DNA of 64,000 bases from Campylobacteraceae bacterium (GCA_031263195.1 JAISGD010000001.1:62001-126000), one strand, 5' to 3'; counted from the first letter of the stretch, positions 1 to 10,756 are shown. Made by a program: numbers and translations. Notes: generated by a model not told the origin, from the sequence alone.

Positions 1-251
1 TCTTTTTTTATCATCAAAACATCAATATCGTACAAAATATCCATATCTTCAAATCTCTGCGCTCTGCTCGCAGTAGAGCGGATATCTACGCCATTTTGCG
101 TAATCTTATAATCTTTTATGTTAAAAAACTCTATTGTCGGCTTATTTTCGCCAAGATTTTCCAAATCAAGCGAGTATGAATCCTGCGACACAAGCATAAA
201 AATAACGACAAAAAAGATACATAAAAAGTAATAAAGTATTTTTATAGCCAA
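1..251 (-). CDS. lptC: LptC-like LPS export protein (partial, 3' end outside window)
   Basis: The reading frame is open from a TTG at 251 to the window edge, giving an N-terminal membrane anchor (ILYYFLCIFFVVIFMLV) followed by a periplasmic start with the segment IEFFNIKDYKITQNGVDI. This is the layout of LptC, the bitopic protein that hands LPS from LptBFG to LptA. The TTG start overlaps the kdsC stop by 8 bases, and kdsC-lptC-lptA is the usual order in Campylobacterota, which supports both the identity and the coupling. No ATG precedes the membrane segment, so TTG is the likely start. The identification rests on the anchor, the context and weak sequence resemblance; only about 83 residues are visible. 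Confidence 0.65.
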   Translation of the reverse strand, partial: MAIKILYYFLCIFFVVIFMLVSQDSYSLDLENLGENKPTIEFFNIKDYKITQNGVDIRSTASRAQRFEDMDILYDIDVLMIKK

Positions 252-736
252 GGTTTCTCAAACTCCTCGCGCAAATTCTCTTTATCAACGATAATCTCTA
301 TCATCTCTCTTACCGCACCCATACCGCCGTTACTTTTCAAAATCGTTGTAACATTTTCTCGAATAAACGGCAGCGCATCGGCAGGCGCAAATGACCAACC
401 CACGCTCTTTAACTGTTTATAATCATTCGTATCATCGCCGATAGCGGCTACATTATCAAGTTTTAAGTCAATATCTTTCAGCAACTCTTTTAACACTCCA
501 AGCTTATCCTGCACACCTTGAAAAACATATTTTATATTCAAATCTCTCGCTCTATATTTTACTATTTCGGAGCTTTTACCCGTGATAATTGCGCATTTTT
601 TACCTATTTTTTGCCAGCAGACAATACCAAAACCATCTCTTACATCAAAAGCTTTTGCCGCCTCTCCCTCATTTGTATAAAATATATTTCCATTAGTCAA
701 GCATCCATCAACATCCAACACTATAAGTTCTATCAT
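242..736 (-). CDS. kdsC: KDO-8-phosphate phosphatase (HAD family)
   Basis: Hydrolyses 3-deoxy-D-manno-octulosonate 8-phosphate to KDO for LPS inner-core synthesis in the cytoplasm. The 164-residue protein has the C0-type HAD architecture without a large cap. Motif I is DVDGCLTNG (nucleophile D8, acid D10), motif II is the ITGK segment at 51-54, and GDDTND at 100-105 binds magnesium. A C-terminal SNGG loop is also typical of KdsC. It overlaps hisB upstream by 4 bases and the lptC-like gene downstream, so translation is probably coupled. The length is normal for the family. Confidence 0.93.
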   Translation of the reverse strand: MIELIVLDVDGCLTNGNIFYTNEGEAAKAFDVRDGFGIVCWQKIGKKCAIITGKSSEIVKYRARDLNIKYVFQGVQDKLGVLKELLKDIDLKLDNVAAIGDDTNDYKQLKSVGWSFAPADALPFIRENVTTILKSNGGMGAVREMIEIIVDKENLREEFEKPWL

Positions 737-1305
737 AACACACCCTTAGTGCTTGGAATAGACGCTTTTTTATTTTCACTGACTGCTCTTCTAAGAGCTA
801 CAGCGAACGCTTTAAAAGCCGCTTCTATAATATGATGACGATTTTTGCCGCGTATAAACGTCAAGTGCACGCTCAAAGCTGCATTAGTCACTAAGGCTCT
901 AAAAAACTCCTCCGTAAGTTCGGCGTCAAACTCCCCTACTTTATTCTCAAGCGGCAAATCGCAAAAGAAAAATGAACGTCCACTCAAATCTATAATGCAA
1001 CTCACAGCGGCTTCGTCTAACAGTATAACCGCCTCACCGAATCGCTCCATATTTTTAACAGGAAATATCTCGTTATTTAAAGCCTGCCCGATAACGATAC
1101 CAACATCCTCCACGCTATGATGAAAATCGACATTAATATCACCTTTGCACACAAGCTCCAAATCTAAAAAAGCATGTTTGCTTAAAGCTTCCAGCATATG
1201 ATCAAAAAAACCTATCCCGGTATATATACTGCTCTTACCACTGCCGTTTAACTCCAAACTAAGCTCTATATCCGTCTCTTTCGTTTTGCGTGAAATATTT
1301 GTCAT
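733..1305 (-). CDS. hisB: Imidazoleglycerol-phosphate dehydratase
   Basis: Catalyses the sixth step of histidine synthesis, IGP to imidazole acetol phosphate. The protein has 190 residues and is the monofunctional dehydratase without the N-terminal phosphatase domain of enterics. It shows the two internal metal-binding repeats: FFDHMLEAL near 33 and FHHSVEDVGI at 61-70, matched by the later RHHIIEAAFKA segment. It sits between the RlpA gene and kdsC, with an ATGA overlap to kdsC. A lone hisB in an envelope operon is a position seen in other Campylobacterota (from memory). Confidence 0.96.
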   Translation of the reverse strand: MTNISRKTKETDIELSLELNGSGKSSIYTGIGFFDHMLEALSKHAFLDLELVCKGDINVDFHHSVEDVGIVIGQALNNEIFPVKNMERFGEAVILLDEAAVSCIIDLSGRSFFFCDLPLENKVGEFDAELTEEFFRALVTNAALSVHLTFIRGKNRHHIIEAAFKAFAVALRRAVSENKKASIPSTKGVL

Positions 1306-1314
1306 ATTTTTATC

Positions 1315-2070
1315 CTACTTTTCCCGCACTATAAATGCGCCTTGATATTTACTTTTTGAGATAAAATCTCTCGCCTCTGTCTCACTTCCAAAACCTCTAA
1401 GCCATACGCGGTAAATCTTCTCACCATTAAGGTAACCGTCTTTGATAAACGCCTCATATCTGTCGCCTGCCCTATTATGTTCATCTTGATAAATTCGAGC
1501 GCCGTTTGGATTTTTAAATGCGCCTATCTGCACATCAAAATCATTTATAACCACGCTTCTATCACCGGCGGTATTTCCTCTGCCCTCAAAACCAAGCACT
1601 TCTATCACTACAGGCGCCGTTCCGCTTATATCCAAGCCTATCTGTTTCGCGGCAGCGTAACTCAAGTCTATAATACGGTTGGCCACAAACGGACCTCTGT
1701 CGTTAATACGCACAGTAACGGTTTTATTGTTGCGTTTATTAGTAACTTTGACTATTGTATTCATTGGAAATGTCTTATGTGCGGCAGATACGGCATACAT
1801 ATTATATATTTCACCGTTTGAGGTTTTTTTACCATGAAAATCCTTACCGTACCAACTTGCTATACCGCTCATCGTATCTCCAACGCTAACCTGCGTAGGG
1901 TAGTAAGTCTTTCCCGATATTGTATACGGTTTCATCACAGTTTTATGCATTTGAGGAGAATCTTTTATGCCACCGCTATTTGCGTCAACACTGCTTTTAA
2001 ACGTACATCCGCTCAAAAACAGCAGCGCCAAGATTGCAATACCTGCATTAGTTACCAACTGGTATTTCAA
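1315..2070 (-). CDS. rlpA: RlpA-family septal ring lipoprotein with SPOR domain
   Basis: Predicted outer-membrane lipoprotein that binds or cleaves denuded septal glycan. There is a signal peptide with lipobox LSGC (acylated C22), a double-psi beta-barrel domain at about 65-160 containing GIASWYGKDFHGKKTSNGE and the RINDRGPF motif, and a C-terminal SPOR domain from about 178 to 251 (VQIGAFKN...YRVWLRGF). The 251-residue length is normal. The start overlaps the end of the MltD-like gene by 23 bases, which suggests coupled synthesis of two wall-remodelling enzymes. Lytic transglycosylase activity is known for the Pseudomonas family member; it is inferred here. Confidence 0.9.
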   Translation of the reverse strand: MKYQLVTNAGIAILALLFLSGCTFKSSVDANSGGIKDSPQMHKTVMKPYTISGKTYYPTQVSVGDTMSGIASWYGKDFHGKKTSNGEIYNMYAVSAAHKTFPMNTIVKVTNKRNNKTVTVRINDRGPFVANRIIDLSYAAAKQIGLDISGTAPVVIEVLGFEGRGNTAGDRSVVINDFDVQIGAFKNPNGARIYQDEHNRAGDRYEAFIKDGYLNGEKIYRVWLRGFGSETEARDFISKSKYQGAFIVREK

Positions 2071-3262
2071 GCTTAACTCCGGGGATTATAATCGAATCCT
2101 TGAGGTTATTAGTACGCATCAACTGAGCTACCGTTAATTTATATTTTGTTGAGATTGACTGCAAAGTATCACCGCTTTGTATCGTGTGATATCTAATCGC
2201 GTAAGATGCAGGAATAATAAGCTTTTGCCCCGCTCTAATCGTATCGGAATGCATACTGTTAAAGTCTTTTATAATTTTATAATTCATATCATATGTCTTC
2301 GCTATTTTTTGGAGCGAATCACCTTTGACTACCGTATAGACATAATATTTTGAGCCGCCCCTCTCCATTTTAAAGTCGCTTTTAAAACGAGCTAATTTAT
2401 TGGACGGAATATAAATATGGTATCTGTCTTGAGTCGGCGGAGTGAAAAAGTATTTTAAATGAGTGTTGTAAGAGAGTAAATCTTTAAGCGTCATATCGAT
2501 AGCTTCAGCTACATCGGCCAAAGATGAACCTCCGTATATGTCTACTTTCACAAAAGGAGAGTTCATATCTCCGCTGTTTAAGACATAACTCGCGCCGTTA
2601 TCCAGTAAAAAATTCACATCCTGAGAAAGATACGCCATAGTGATTATTTTACGTATATAATTTCTTGTCTCTAACGGCAAATACTTTTTGTTTTCATCTA
2701 AAAGCACATACAAATTATCCGTACCGGCCTGTGCGATAGCTCTTGAAACTTTACCTTCACCACAGTTGTAAGCCATAGCGGCAAGATACCATTTACCAAA
2801 TCTATTATGTAAAACCTGCAGATATTTTATCGCTGCTTCCGTAGATTTTACAGGGTCACGCCGTTCATCGATATAATCATCAATCAAAAGATCATACTTT
2901 TGCGCTGTAGCCGACATAAATTGCCAAAGCCCGCTCGCTTTTGCCTTGGAGTAAGCATTCACTGAAAAGCCTGATTCTGCCATCGCCAGATATAAAAAAA
3001 CATCCGGTATTTCAGCCTCTTCTATCATTTTTTTTAACACAGGAACAAATTGAGCACCATTTTCAAGCACTTTCAAAAACTGTTTTGTTTTGTAATTTCG
3101 CATATCGTCTTTCATAGACGTAAAAATAGAATCTTGTAAAAAAGAGGTATCTATATCGAGACTTTTCAATACTTCCACCTGTTTAGCATAATCGTCCTCC
3201 ACGACAAAATAACCGAAACAGTAACTTGTCGTCAAGATTAAAACTGCCAACAATCGTCTCAT
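2048..3262 (-). CDS. mltD: Membrane-bound lytic murein transglycosylase D with LysM repeats
   Basis: Cleaves the MurNAc-GlcNAc bond of peptidoglycan in the periplasm. A short signal peptide (about residues 1-17) precedes an SLT goose-type lysozyme domain at about 75-230 with catalytic Glu in AMAESGF (E96) and the AYNCGEGKV motif. Two clear C-terminal LysM modules (VYTVVKGDSLQKIAKTY near 310-353 and YHTIQSGDTLQSISTKY near 357-402) bind glycan; a more degenerate copy lies near 240-290. The signal peptide lacks a lipobox, unlike E. coli MltD. It is followed directly by rlpA with overlap. Confidence 0.92.
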   Translation of the reverse strand: MRRLLAVLILTTSYCFGYFVVEDDYAKQVEVLKSLDIDTSFLQDSIFTSMKDDMRNYKTKQFLKVLENGAQFVPVLKKMIEEAEIPDVFLYLAMAESGFSVNAYSKAKASGLWQFMSATAQKYDLLIDDYIDERRDPVKSTEAAIKYLQVLHNRFGKWYLAAMAYNCGEGKVSRAIAQAGTDNLYVLLDENKKYLPLETRNYIRKIITMAYLSQDVNFLLDNGASYVLNSGDMNSPFVKVDIYGGSSLADVAEAIDMTLKDLLSYNTHLKYFFTPPTQDRYHIYIPSNKLARFKSDFKMERGGSKYYVYTVVKGDSLQKIAKTYDMNYKIIKDFNSMHSDTIRAGQKLIIPASYAIRYHTIQSGDTLQSISTKYKLTVAQLMRTNNLKDSIIIPGVKLEIPVGN

Positions 3263-3283
3263 CTATATCCTTGAAAAAGAAAA

Positions 3284-4090
3284 TTAACTGAATATTTTAG
3301 CGGAGTTAGCCTTGCTAAAGGCTTTAAAAATATTCGCAGCATTATTAGAACTCAATTTTGATAATGCTTCTATACTGATATTTAAAATTTCACTGGCTTT
3401 TTGAATAACATATTTTGTATAAGCAGGTTCGTTCCTCTCTCCTCTATGCGGATGAGGGGTAAGATATGGAGCGTCTGTTTCAAACAAAAGTCTATCTTTT
3501 GGGATTTTAGGTAAAATATCTACCAAATTTTTCGCATTTTGAAAAGTTAAAATCCCGCCTATGGCAAAATAAAAATTCTCTTTTAATCCAAGCAGCAATT
3601 CGGATGCATTATAGCAATGCAATACTCCAATAACACCGGTATTTACGGCATACTTATTTAAAATATCAAAACTATCCTCATTTGCCTCTCTAATATGTAC
3701 GATTAAAGGCTTGTCAAATTTAGCCGCAAGTTTTATCTGAGCTATAAAAATCTCTTTTTGTGCCGCTTTCTCTTCTGCTTTTTTATTATCATCTTTCGGC
3801 AGCCTAAAGTAATCCAATCCGCACTCTCCCACCGCTATACAGCGCTCATCCTGTAAATATTCTTCCAAAACGCTTTGCTTATAATCTTTATAGTGGTATG
3901 GATGCACACCGGCCGCATAAAAGACATTATCATATTTGTATGAAATCTCTTTTGCTTTAGGCAAATCAAATATATCGGCCCCCGGTATCAGTATGCCTGA
4001 AATCCGCGACTCTTTAGCCCTTTGTATTACTTCGCTCAAATCACTGTCAAATCTGCTGTCATCCAAATGACAGTGAGTATCTATTATCAT
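3284..4090 (-). CDS. tatD: TatD-family metal-dependent DNase
   Basis: TIM-barrel amidohydrolase-type nuclease, 268 residues, full length. Metal ligands are visible: THCHLDD at 5-11, the VGECGLDYFR segment with its Glu, VHIREA, HCYN, and ETDAPYLTPHPHRGERNEP near 205. The family has 3'-5' exonuclease activity in E. coli and has been linked to DNA repair and to D-aminoacyl-tRNA deacylase-like folds. The ATG overlaps the recN stop by 4 bases (ATGA), so it is the third cistron of nadK-recN-tatD. The exact substrate cannot be told from sequence. Confidence 0.92.
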   Translation of the reverse strand: MIIDTHCHLDDSRFDSDLSEVIQRAKESRISGILIPGADIFDLPKAKEISYKYDNVFYAAGVHPYHYKDYKQSVLEEYLQDERCIAVGECGLDYFRLPKDDNKKAEEKAAQKEIFIAQIKLAAKFDKPLIVHIREANEDSFDILNKYAVNTGVIGVLHCYNASELLLGLKENFYFAIGGILTFQNAKNLVDILPKIPKDRLLFETDAPYLTPHPHRGERNEPAYTKYVIQKASEILNISIEALSKLSSNNAANIFKAFSKANSAKIFS

Positions 4091-5622
4091 CTATTATCCC
4101 GTCTTAAGCTCTTCGCAAATTCTCGCGCTTTATCGGTAATATTAGCTCCGCTTATCATACGGGACAACTCTTCTATTCTATCCTCTTCGTCCAACTCTTT
4201 TATATGACTCTCATTATCTTTTTTCAAGACAAGAAAGTGTTGATCGGCACAAGATGAGAGTTGAGGATGGTGAGAAATAGCAAATATCTGATAATTTGCC
4301 GAAATTTCTTTTAAGACATTTGCCACACTCATAGACTCTTTACCGCTTAGATTTGAGTCTATCTCGTCGAGTATTAAAACCCCGCCGCTATGCGCTTTTA
4401 TTTCATTTGCCACAGCTATGAGACTAAGGCGCAATCTGTTGAATTCTCCCGCACTTATCTTTTTTATCTCTGTATCCTGCAAAGTTATATTTATCTCCTC
4501 AGCACCCAAATCATACGGAAGCGTTTTGGATATATTTACACTGCAAGGTTTTAAATACATCTTTTCAAGATAATCGTTAATAAATTTTTCAAGCGGCTTT
4601 AAAAATTTTTCGCGTGAAGATGATAACTCCAGTGCCGCAGTATTAAGAGAACAATTTAACTTTTCAAGATTTGCTTCAAGTGATTTTTTTTCAAAGCTTA
4701 TATTTTCATAATGAGCTAACTCCTCTTTGCGTCTTTTCAAGTGCTCTTGTATTTCTTCTATGGAACCAAAACGATTTTTTAAGACTCTTATTTGTTCTAT
4801 TCTATCCAAAACGCTCTCTATATCGATATCTTCAAGTTCGCTTATCTTTTGTGTCTCTTCCTCAAATGCAGCACGTAAAAAATTCATTGCTTCATCAAAC
4901 AGCGCGCTCTCCTGTCCCATCAAATCAAGTGCGCTGTTTACGGCATGTTCACTCTCAAATATTACTTCAGCCTGCGCAATAGCCTCTTGTATTTTTTCTT
5001 TTTTGGAAACTCTTTTTTTAAACTCTATCAACTCTTCATCTTCGCCTATTTTTGGATTTACAGATTCAATTTTAGATATCTCGTAAGCGGCAAACTCTTT
5101 TAGCTCGTTTATTTTCGTCTCTTCGGCTTTTATTTTTTCAAGCGAGCTTTTTATTTGTATAAACTTTTCATAGCACTCTTTATAAAAAACAATCTTTTGC
5201 GCATGGGACGGGTCGTTTTTTGCTGCATATGTATCAAGCAGAGCCAAAAGCGAACTGTTTTCAAACTCACCCGCATCGCGTAACGAAAGATAACTGACAA
5301 AACTTGAAGCAAGTTGTTTAAGTGCTTTTTGAGAAATATTTTGCGAATTCACAAAATAACGCGCACTTTTTTGTTTGACAAATTTAAATATAGTTACCGC
5401 CTCTTTTTCTATGCCGTATTCATCCAATGACAACTCATTATCCGCGACCGCTTCAAGCAGTGCTGCATCGCTTACATTAAATCCGAAAACCGATAAAAGC
5501 GCATTGAAAAAGAGTGATTTTCCGGCACCGCTGGGACCGGAAAAAACAATAAGCCCATTTTTAAAGCGAAGATTTTCTTCCCTAAAGCTCAAATGTTCTT
5601 TCAAGGAAAAACTTTCTATCAT
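4087..5622 (-). CDS. recN: DNA repair protein RecN
   Basis: SMC-like ATPase acting early in double-strand-break repair. The 511-residue protein is on the short side of the family (about 550), as is common in Campylobacterota. Walker A is GPSGAGKS at 29-36. A long coiled-coil arm runs from about 145 to 345. The ABC signature ISAGEFNRL and the Walker [17 protein letters not shown] lie near 390-435. The hinge is compact. It overlaps nadK upstream (ATGA) and tatD downstream, so the three genes are probably one transcript. Confidence 0.92.
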   Translation of the reverse strand: MIESFSLKEHLSFREENLRFKNGLIVFSGPSGAGKSLFFNALLSVFGFNVSDAALLEAVADNELSLDEYGIEKEAVTIFKFVKQKSARYFVNSQNISQKALKQLASSFVSYLSLRDAGEFENSSLLALLDTYAAKNDPSHAQKIVFYKECYEKFIQIKSSLEKIKAEETKINELKEFAAYEISKIESVNPKIGEDEELIEFKKRVSKKEKIQEAIAQAEVIFESEHAVNSALDLMGQESALFDEAMNFLRAAFEEETQKISELEDIDIESVLDRIEQIRVLKNRFGSIEEIQEHLKRRKEELAHYENISFEKKSLEANLEKLNCSLNTAALELSSSREKFLKPLEKFINDYLEKMYLKPCSVNISKTLPYDLGAEEINITLQDTEIKKISAGEFNRLRLSLIAVANEIKAHSGGVLILDEIDSNLSGKESMSVANVLKEISANYQIFAISHHPQLSSCADQHFLVLKKDNESHIKELDEEDRIEELSRMISGANITDKAREFAKSLRRDNR

Positions 5623-6476
5623 TTATGTCCCCACAAAAGCTTCTCTTTAAGAACGCTAAAGTCACTTTGAACTGTTTTGCCTATTAATTTTGCTCTCTCT
5701 TTCGCATATTTGACACTCACAAAGTCAAAATCCTGCATATCATACACATCTTGCCCGTCTATAATAACAACGGTATTATCTCTACTTTTTAATGTTATCT
5801 CGTACTCGTTAAAAAGTACAATTGAGCGCTGTGTTAAGGAGTGCGGGCAGATAGGCGTCAGTATCATGGCTTGCGTTTGCGGCAGTACGATAGGACCGCC
5901 GCAAGAGAGATTGTAAGCCGTAGAGCCGTTAGGCGTTGAGAGCAGTACGCCATCCCCAAAATATGAGTTGAAATGCTCGCCGTTAGCATAAGCCTCTACT
6001 GTCGCCATAGAAGCGATTTTAGCGCGTGAGAAAACTACTTCGTTAAAGGCTGTACTTTTTATCTCTCTATCGCTGCTTTTAAGCGTTATGTCAAACATTG
6101 CTCTTTCATTTATTTTATACTCTTTGCGATATAACTGCGCTGCAAAGTCCTCAAGTTCATCCATTTTCAAAACGGTCAAATAGCCAAGTCTGCCAGCACA
6201 GATACCTAATATTGGGATTTGAAAATGAAAACTCTCTCTTACTGTCCATAAAAGCGTACCGTCTCCACCAAGTGAAATAAGTAAATCGCAAACAGTGCAT
6301 AGTTTTTGAATAGAAAATCCGTTTAAACCTATAGTCTTGGCGCTATTTTCTTCCAAGATAATCTCTGTATCATAAACAGCAAATATATCTTTAATCTTCT
6401 CATATTCATTTTTCAAATACGTATCTTTTCGTAATACAAGACCGATAGTTTTAGGATTGATTGATTTTTCTAACAT
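5619..6476 (-). CDS. nadK: NAD kinase
   Basis: Phosphorylates NAD to NADP. The 285-residue protein carries the diagnostic GGDGT motif at 70-74 and the NGSTAY motif ([18 protein letters not shown]) near 180, with the TPICPHSLT segment characteristic of the family. It is the first gene of the nadK-recN-tatD run. No obvious promoter consensus was found in the 163-base gap upstream (6477-6639), which is very T-rich. Confidence 0.95.
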   Translation of the reverse strand: MLEKSINPKTIGLVLRKDTYLKNEYEKIKDIFAVYDTEIILEENSAKTIGLNGFSIQKLCTVCDLLISLGGDGTLLWTVRESFHFQIPILGICAGRLGYLTVLKMDELEDFAAQLYRKEYKINERAMFDITLKSSDREIKSTAFNEVVFSRAKIASMATVEAYANGEHFNSYFGDGVLLSTPNGSTAYNLSCGGPIVLPQTQAMILTPICPHSLTQRSIVLFNEYEITLKSRDNTVVIIDGQDVYDMQDFDFVSVKYAKERAKLIGKTVQSDFSVLKEKLLWGHK

Positions 6477-6639
6477 GGATAAAATTGTAACATAATTTTT
6501 TTTAAAAATCAGAAAAATAGTTTTGCTTTTTTCCTCAAAAAATTTATTTTAACTAAAACAATACAGCAGTTTATCAAATCACATAAAATGCAAAACATGC
6601 TCAGACAAAATAAGTTTCAACTTATCTTATCCGCTGCCA
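6477..6639. other. Intergenic gap between nadK and a lipoprotein gene
   Basis: A 163-base AT-rich gap with several T and A runs. The 3' end of the lipoprotein gene points into the 5' end of nadK on the same strand. No convincing hairpin terminator or small ORF was seen. A promoter for nadK must lie here if nadK is not read through from 7077. Confidence 0.3.
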
Positions 6640-7077
6640 TCAAAACTGTATTTTATAGACTCGTCCATCGTTTGTTTTCGCTTCACCTATACCATTTTTT
6701 GCCCAGCTTCGCAACATAATTGCTATCTCCATTTTTAAAGATGAGGTCTCACTTGTTAAAAGCGCATATTTTTTATTCTCCGAACCAAAATTTATTCCCA
6801 TGCCGATACCGCCAAAACTGCCGCCTCTGCGATATCTACTGCCGGATGAATATCCTATGGTATTACCGAATGTCACTGCACCGTCATCATCAAATGAACT
6901 ATATTTGCCTTTTAGTATCTCGCCGTCTTCCATAGTAACGGTTACTATCTGATCTTTCTCATCAAAAACACCTTTCAAAATGCCCTCCGTATTAAATCCT
7001 ACAAGTGCAATATTGTGTTTCAAGGCGCAGCCTGTAAATAAAAACAGTGCAACTATAAATAATAAAATATGTCTCAT
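6640..7077 (-). CDS. Uncharacterised lipoprotein
   Basis: Not recognised. The 145-residue protein has a signal peptide ending in the lipobox FTGC (acylated C17). The mature part begins with a hydrophobic strand and a segment (QIVTVTMEDGEILKGKYSSFDDDG) that resembles a small SH3-like barrel, then a Gly/Arg/Ser-rich loop (about 77-95), then a second strand-rich part ending in GRVYKIQF. The sequence is consistent with an outer-membrane or periplasmic-facing lipoprotein. It is divergent from argG, with AAGGAT eight bases or so before its ATG. Function unknown. Confidence 0.75.
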   Translation of the reverse strand: MRHILLFIVALFLFTGCALKHNIALVGFNTEGILKGVFDEKDQIVTVTMEDGEILKGKYSSFDDDGAVTFGNTIGYSSGSRYRRGGSFGGIGMGINFGSENKKYALLTSETSSLKMEIAIMLRSWAKNGIGEAKTNDGRVYKIQF

Positions 7078-7156
7078 AAAATATCCTTTTTATTAAAATG
7101 AATTTATATTTTAACACACTTTATGTAACTAACAACCTTCAAATATCATTTTTTAA

Positions 7157-7162
7157 TATAAT
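7157..7162 (+). promoter_or_regulatory. -10 element for argG
   Basis: A perfect TATAAT 42 bases before the chosen argG start, in a T-rich upstream sequence. No clear -35 hexamer is seen, which is common for the housekeeping sigma factor of Campylobacterota. Confidence 0.5.
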
Positions 7163-7204
7163 TTTAGATATCATTTGGGCTTCATTTTATGCGAGGATTT
7201 TATG

Positions 7205-8434
7205 ATGAAAAAAAGCGTTAAAAAAGTAGTTTTAGCCTATTCTGGCGGACTTGACACAAGTATTATTTTAAAATGGTTGCAAGATGAGTATAGGTGTGAA
7301 GTCGTTACTTTTACCGCCGATATAGGGCAAGGCGAAGAGGTCGAACCTGCGCGTCAAAAAGCTATCTCTCTTGGAATAAAACCGGAAAATATCTATATAG
7401 AGGATTTAAAAGAGGAGTTTGTTAAAGAGTATATATTTCCGATGTTTAGAGCGAATGCGCTATATGAAGGCGAATATCTTTTGGGAACTTCCATAGCGCG
7501 CCCATTGATAGCTAAAAGACAAGCTCAAATAGCAGCTCTTACCGGAGCGGATGCTGTATCTCACGGAGCTACAGGCAAAGGAAACGATCAAGTGAGATTT
7601 GAGATAGGATATTTGAATTTTAACTCCGACCTTACAATAATAGCTCCATGGAGAGAATGGGATTTAAATTCGCGTGAAAAACTATTGCAATACGCGCAAA
7701 AATATGGCATCGATATAGAAAAAAGGGGTCAAAAATCACCATACTCTATGGATGCAAATTTACTGCATATCTCTTATGAAGGACTCCTTTTGGAAGACCC
7801 GAATAAAGAACCTGAAGAGAGTATGTGGAGATGGACTGTAAGCCCTGAAAAAGCGCCTGATAAAGCGGAAATTATAGAGATAGAATACAAAAACGGTGAT
7901 CCAATAAAACTAAACGGTAAAAATTTAAGTCCGGCACAAATGCTCACTGCATTAAATGATTTGGGCGCTAAAAACGGCATCGGCAGAGCAGACATAGTGG
8001 AAAACAGATATGTAGGCATGAAATCGCGCGGTTGCTACGAAACACCCGGCGGAACGATAATGTTAAAAGCACATCGAGCTATAGAGAGCATAACGCTTGA
8101 CAGAGAAGCAGCACACTTAAAAGATGAATTAATGCCTCGATACGCCAGCCTCATATACAATGGTTTTTGGTTTAGTCCCGAACGCGAAATGCTTCAAGCT
8201 GCTATAGATAAAACGCAAACAAGCGTAAACGGAACGGTAAGACTTAAACTATATAAAGGAAATGTCATAATCATAGGCAGAGATTCAAAAACAGATAATC
8301 TTTTCAATACCGCATTCAGTACTTTTGAGGAAGATGAGGTTTACAACCAAAAAGATGCGGAGGGCTTTATAAAGCTCAATGCCCTTAGATTTGTCATAAG
8401 CGGAAAAAATAGAAAAAACAGTAAAGGAAATTAA
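7205..8434 (+). CDS. argG: Argininosuccinate synthase
   Basis: Joins citrulline and aspartate with ATP in arginine synthesis. The N-terminal PP-loop motif AYSGGLDTS follows MKKSVKKVV, and the family signature [13 protein letters not shown] is present. I place the start at the second ATG of an ATGATG pair: GAGGA at 7193-7197 is 7 bases away, and this gives the usual N-terminus. An upstream in-frame ATG at 7175 would add an unconserved MGFILCEDF tail. The 409-residue length is normal. The stop overlaps the rplI start by one base. Confidence 0.96.
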   Translation: MKKSVKKVVLAYSGGLDTSIILKWLQDEYRCEVVTFTADIGQGEEVEPARQKAISLGIKPENIYIEDLKEEFVKEYIFPMFRANALYEGEYLLGTSIARPLIAKRQAQIAALTGADAVSHGATGKGNDQVRFEIGYLNFNSDLTIIAPWREWDLNSREKLLQYAQKYGIDIEKRGQKSPYSMDANLLHISYEGLLLEDPNKEPEESMWRWTVSPEKAPDKAEIIEIEYKNGDPIKLNGKNLSPAQMLTALNDLGAKNGIGRADIVENRYVGMKSRGCYETPGGTIMLKAHRAIESITLDREAAHLKDELMPRYASLIYNGFWFSPEREMLQAAIDKTQTSVNGTVRLKLYKGNVIIIGRDSKTDNLFNTAFSTFEEDEVYNQKDAEGFIKLNALRFVISGKNRKNSKGN

Positions 8435-8880
8435 TGAAGGTATTACTTTTAAAAGATGTAAAAGGACTTGGAAAAACAGGTGAAATAAAAGATGTCAAAG
8501 ATGGATACGGCAAAAATTTTCTTTTGGGAAAAGGATTTGCAAAGCTAGCCACAAACGATGTTGTACGCCAATATGAAGCCGGACAAAGAAAAAAAGCTGC
8601 CGAAATAGAAGCGGAATTAGAGAAGCTAAAAGCTACAGATAAAATACTTAGCAATATAAAACTTACTATTAAACGTTCTTTAGGCGCAAACGGGAGCTTG
8701 TTCGGCGCAATTACAAAAGAAGAAATAGCTAAAGAGCTTGAACTACAGCATCAAATAGAGATAGATAAAAAACATATAGAGATGGAACTGCCTATAAAAA
8801 GTACGGGTATTTTTGATATTCAGATAAAATTGGGACATGGCATACACTCGAACTTGACGATAGAGATTATAGGCGAATAG
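8434..8880 (+). CDS. rplI: 50S ribosomal protein L9
   Basis: 148-residue L9, which binds 23S rRNA domain V near the L1 stalk and extends from the ribosome. The N-terminal domain [20 protein letters not shown] and the [13 protein letters not shown] rRNA-binding stretch are canonical; a charged connecting helix (about 45-80) and the C-terminal domain follow. It starts on the last base of the argG stop and is followed after 2 bases by hslV. The gene is separated from rpsF-rpsR, its partners in many bacteria. Confidence 0.97.
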   Translation: MKVLLLKDVKGLGKTGEIKDVKDGYGKNFLLGKGFAKLATNDVVRQYEAGQRKKAAEIEAELEKLKATDKILSNIKLTIKRSLGANGSLFGAITKEEIAKELELQHQIEIDKKHIEMELPIKSTGIFDIQIKLGHGIHSNLTIEIIGE

Positions 8881-8882
8881 AG

Positions 8883-9431
8883 ATGTTTCACGCAACTACA
8901 ATTTTGGCTTTAAAAGGCAAGAGAAAATCGGTCATCGGCGGAGATGGGCAGGTAACTTTCGGCAATACCGTCTTAAAAGGCAATGCCGTCAAAATAAGGA
9001 AATTATACAACGGCAGTGTCCTTGGCGGTTTTGCAGGAAGCACAGCAGACGCCTTTAATCTATTTGATATGTTTGAGAAGATATTGGAACAGAAAAAGGG
9101 CGACCTTTTAAAATCGGCAGTAGAGTTTTCCAAAGAGTGGCGCAAAGACAAATACCTAAGACGTTTGGAAGCTATGATGATAGTGCTAAATCGTGAAAAT
9201 ATCTTTATACTAAGCGGCACAGGAGATGTCGTAGAGCCTGAAGACGGACAGATAGCAGCTATCGGCAGCGGCGGTAACTATGCTATTTCAGCCGCGCGCG
9301 CTTTAAATAAACACACCGATATGGACGAAGAAGTTTTAGTCAGAGAGAGTCTTGGGATAGCGGCAGATATTTGTATCTACACAAATCACTCCATAAAAAT
9401 TTTTACACTAAAGGATAATAAACAGCAATGA
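8883..9431 (+). CDS. hslV: ATP-dependent protease peptidase subunit HslV
   Basis: Proteasome-like threonine peptidase that forms a double hexamer capped by HslU. The protein has a four-residue propeptide MFHA before the catalytic Thr of TTIL, rather than the single Met of E. coli. [10 protein letters not shown] and FAGSTADAF are family hallmarks, and [11 protein letters not shown] precedes the C-terminal part. 182 residues, normal. It overlaps hslU by 4 bases. The N-terminus matches C. jejuni HslV closely as I recall it. Confidence 0.97.
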   Translation: MFHATTILALKGKRKSVIGGDGQVTFGNTVLKGNAVKIRKLYNGSVLGGFAGSTADAFNLFDMFEKILEQKKGDLLKSAVEFSKEWRKDKYLRRLEAMMIVLNRENIFILSGTGDVVEPEDGQIAAIGSGGNYAISAARALNKHTDMDEEVLVRESLGIAADICIYTNHSIKIFTLKDNKQQ

Positions 9432-10756
9432 ATTTGACTCCAAAAGAGATTGTTGCGTACTTGGATGAGTATATTATAGGTCAATTTGAAGCAAAAAAAG
9501 CTATTTCTATAGCGCTTAGAAACAGATATAGAAGGCTTAGATTGGAACCATCTATGCAACAAGAGGTTATGCCGAAAAATATTCTTATGATAGGTTCTAC
9601 GGGCGTAGGAAAAACCGAAATCGCAAGAAGACTTGCCAAAATGATGAATCTGCCGTTTATCAAAGTGGAAGCAAGTAAATACACAGAAGTAGGTTTTGTC
9701 GGACGAGATGTCGAATCCATGGTAAGAGACTTAGCGCTTGCAGCTCTAAATCTTGTTAAAAACGAACACAAAGAGAAAAACAGAGAAGCTATAGAAAAGC
9801 ATGTAGAAAAAATTATACTGGAAAAACTCTTACCGCCTCTTCCCAAAGGAGCAAGCGAAGATAAGCAAAACGCTTATAAGCAGGGCTATGAGAAAATGAG
9901 GGAGAGATTAAAAAGCGGAGATTTGGACAATTTAAACATAGAAGTAGAACTCTCGCATAAAAGTGGAGAATTTGACAATAAAAACGATATATCGCCGGAG
10001 ATAATAAAAGCACAGGAATCTTTTATAAAACTTTTAAGTATAGGACAAGACAATATCAAAAAAGAGATGTCCATAAAAGAAGCGAAAGAAGCTCTTAAAG
10101 CCGAAGCCGCCGATAAAATATTGAATGATGAGACAATAAAAAGAGAAGCCGCGAAAAGAGCGCAGGAAGAGGGAATAATTTTTATAGACGAAATAGATAA
10201 AATAGCCGTTTCAAGCGCATCCCAAGGCAGACAAGACCCGAGCAAAGAAGGCGTCCAACGTGACTTACTGCCAATAGTAGAGGGTTCTGCCGTTTCCACT
10301 AAACTCGGCTCAATAGATACGGATCATATCCTTTTTATCGCGGCGGGCGCATTTCACTTAAGCAAACCAAGTGACCTCATTCCGGAACTTCAAGGCAGAT
10401 TTCCACTAAGAGTAGAACTTAATTCGCTTGATGAAGATACGCTTTATAAAATACTAACTCAACCTAAAAATTCACTTTTGCGTCAATATAAGGCATTACT
10501 CTTTGCAGAAGAAGTTGAGCTTATATTTGATGATGATGCGATAAAGGAAATAGCTAAAATAGCACATATCACAAATGAAAAGACCGAAGATATAGGTGCA
10601 CGAAGACTGCATACTATCATAGAAAAAGTTATTGAAGATATAAGTTTTGATGCCGATGCTCACAAAGGCGAAAAAATAAATGTGACAGCGCAGCTTGTAC
10701 ACGATAAACTTGATACGATAGTGGAAGATGAGGATACGGCAAGGTATATATTGTGA
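9428..10756 (+). CDS. hslU: HslUV ATPase subunit (ClpY)
   Basis: AAA+ unfoldase that feeds HslV. N-terminal [17 protein letters not shown] is diagnostic; Walker A is [10 protein letters not shown] near 55-64, Walker B is [12 protein letters not shown] near 247, sensor region [20 protein letters not shown], and the C-terminal tail ends in ARYIL, the peptide that docks into HslV. A central intermediate domain of about 120-230 is present. 442 residues, normal. It is flanked by hslV and era with 4-base overlaps on both sides. Confidence 0.97.
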   Translation: MNLTPKEIVAYLDEYIIGQFEAKKAISIALRNRYRRLRLEPSMQQEVMPKNILMIGSTGVGKTEIARRLAKMMNLPFIKVEASKYTEVGFVGRDVESMVRDLALAALNLVKNEHKEKNREAIEKHVEKIILEKLLPPLPKGASEDKQNAYKQGYEKMRERLKSGDLDNLNIEVELSHKSGEFDNKNDISPEIIKAQESFIKLLSIGQDNIKKEMSIKEAKEALKAEAADKILNDETIKREAAKRAQEEGIIFIDEIDKIAVSSASQGRQDPSKEGVQRDLLPIVEGSAVSTKLGSIDTDHILFIAAGAFHLSKPSDLIPELQGRFPLRVELNSLDEDTLYKILTQPKNSLLRQYKALLFAEEVELIFDDDAIKEIAKIAHITNEKTEDIGARRLHTIIEKVIEDISFDADAHKGEKINVTAQLVHDKLDTIVEDEDTARYIL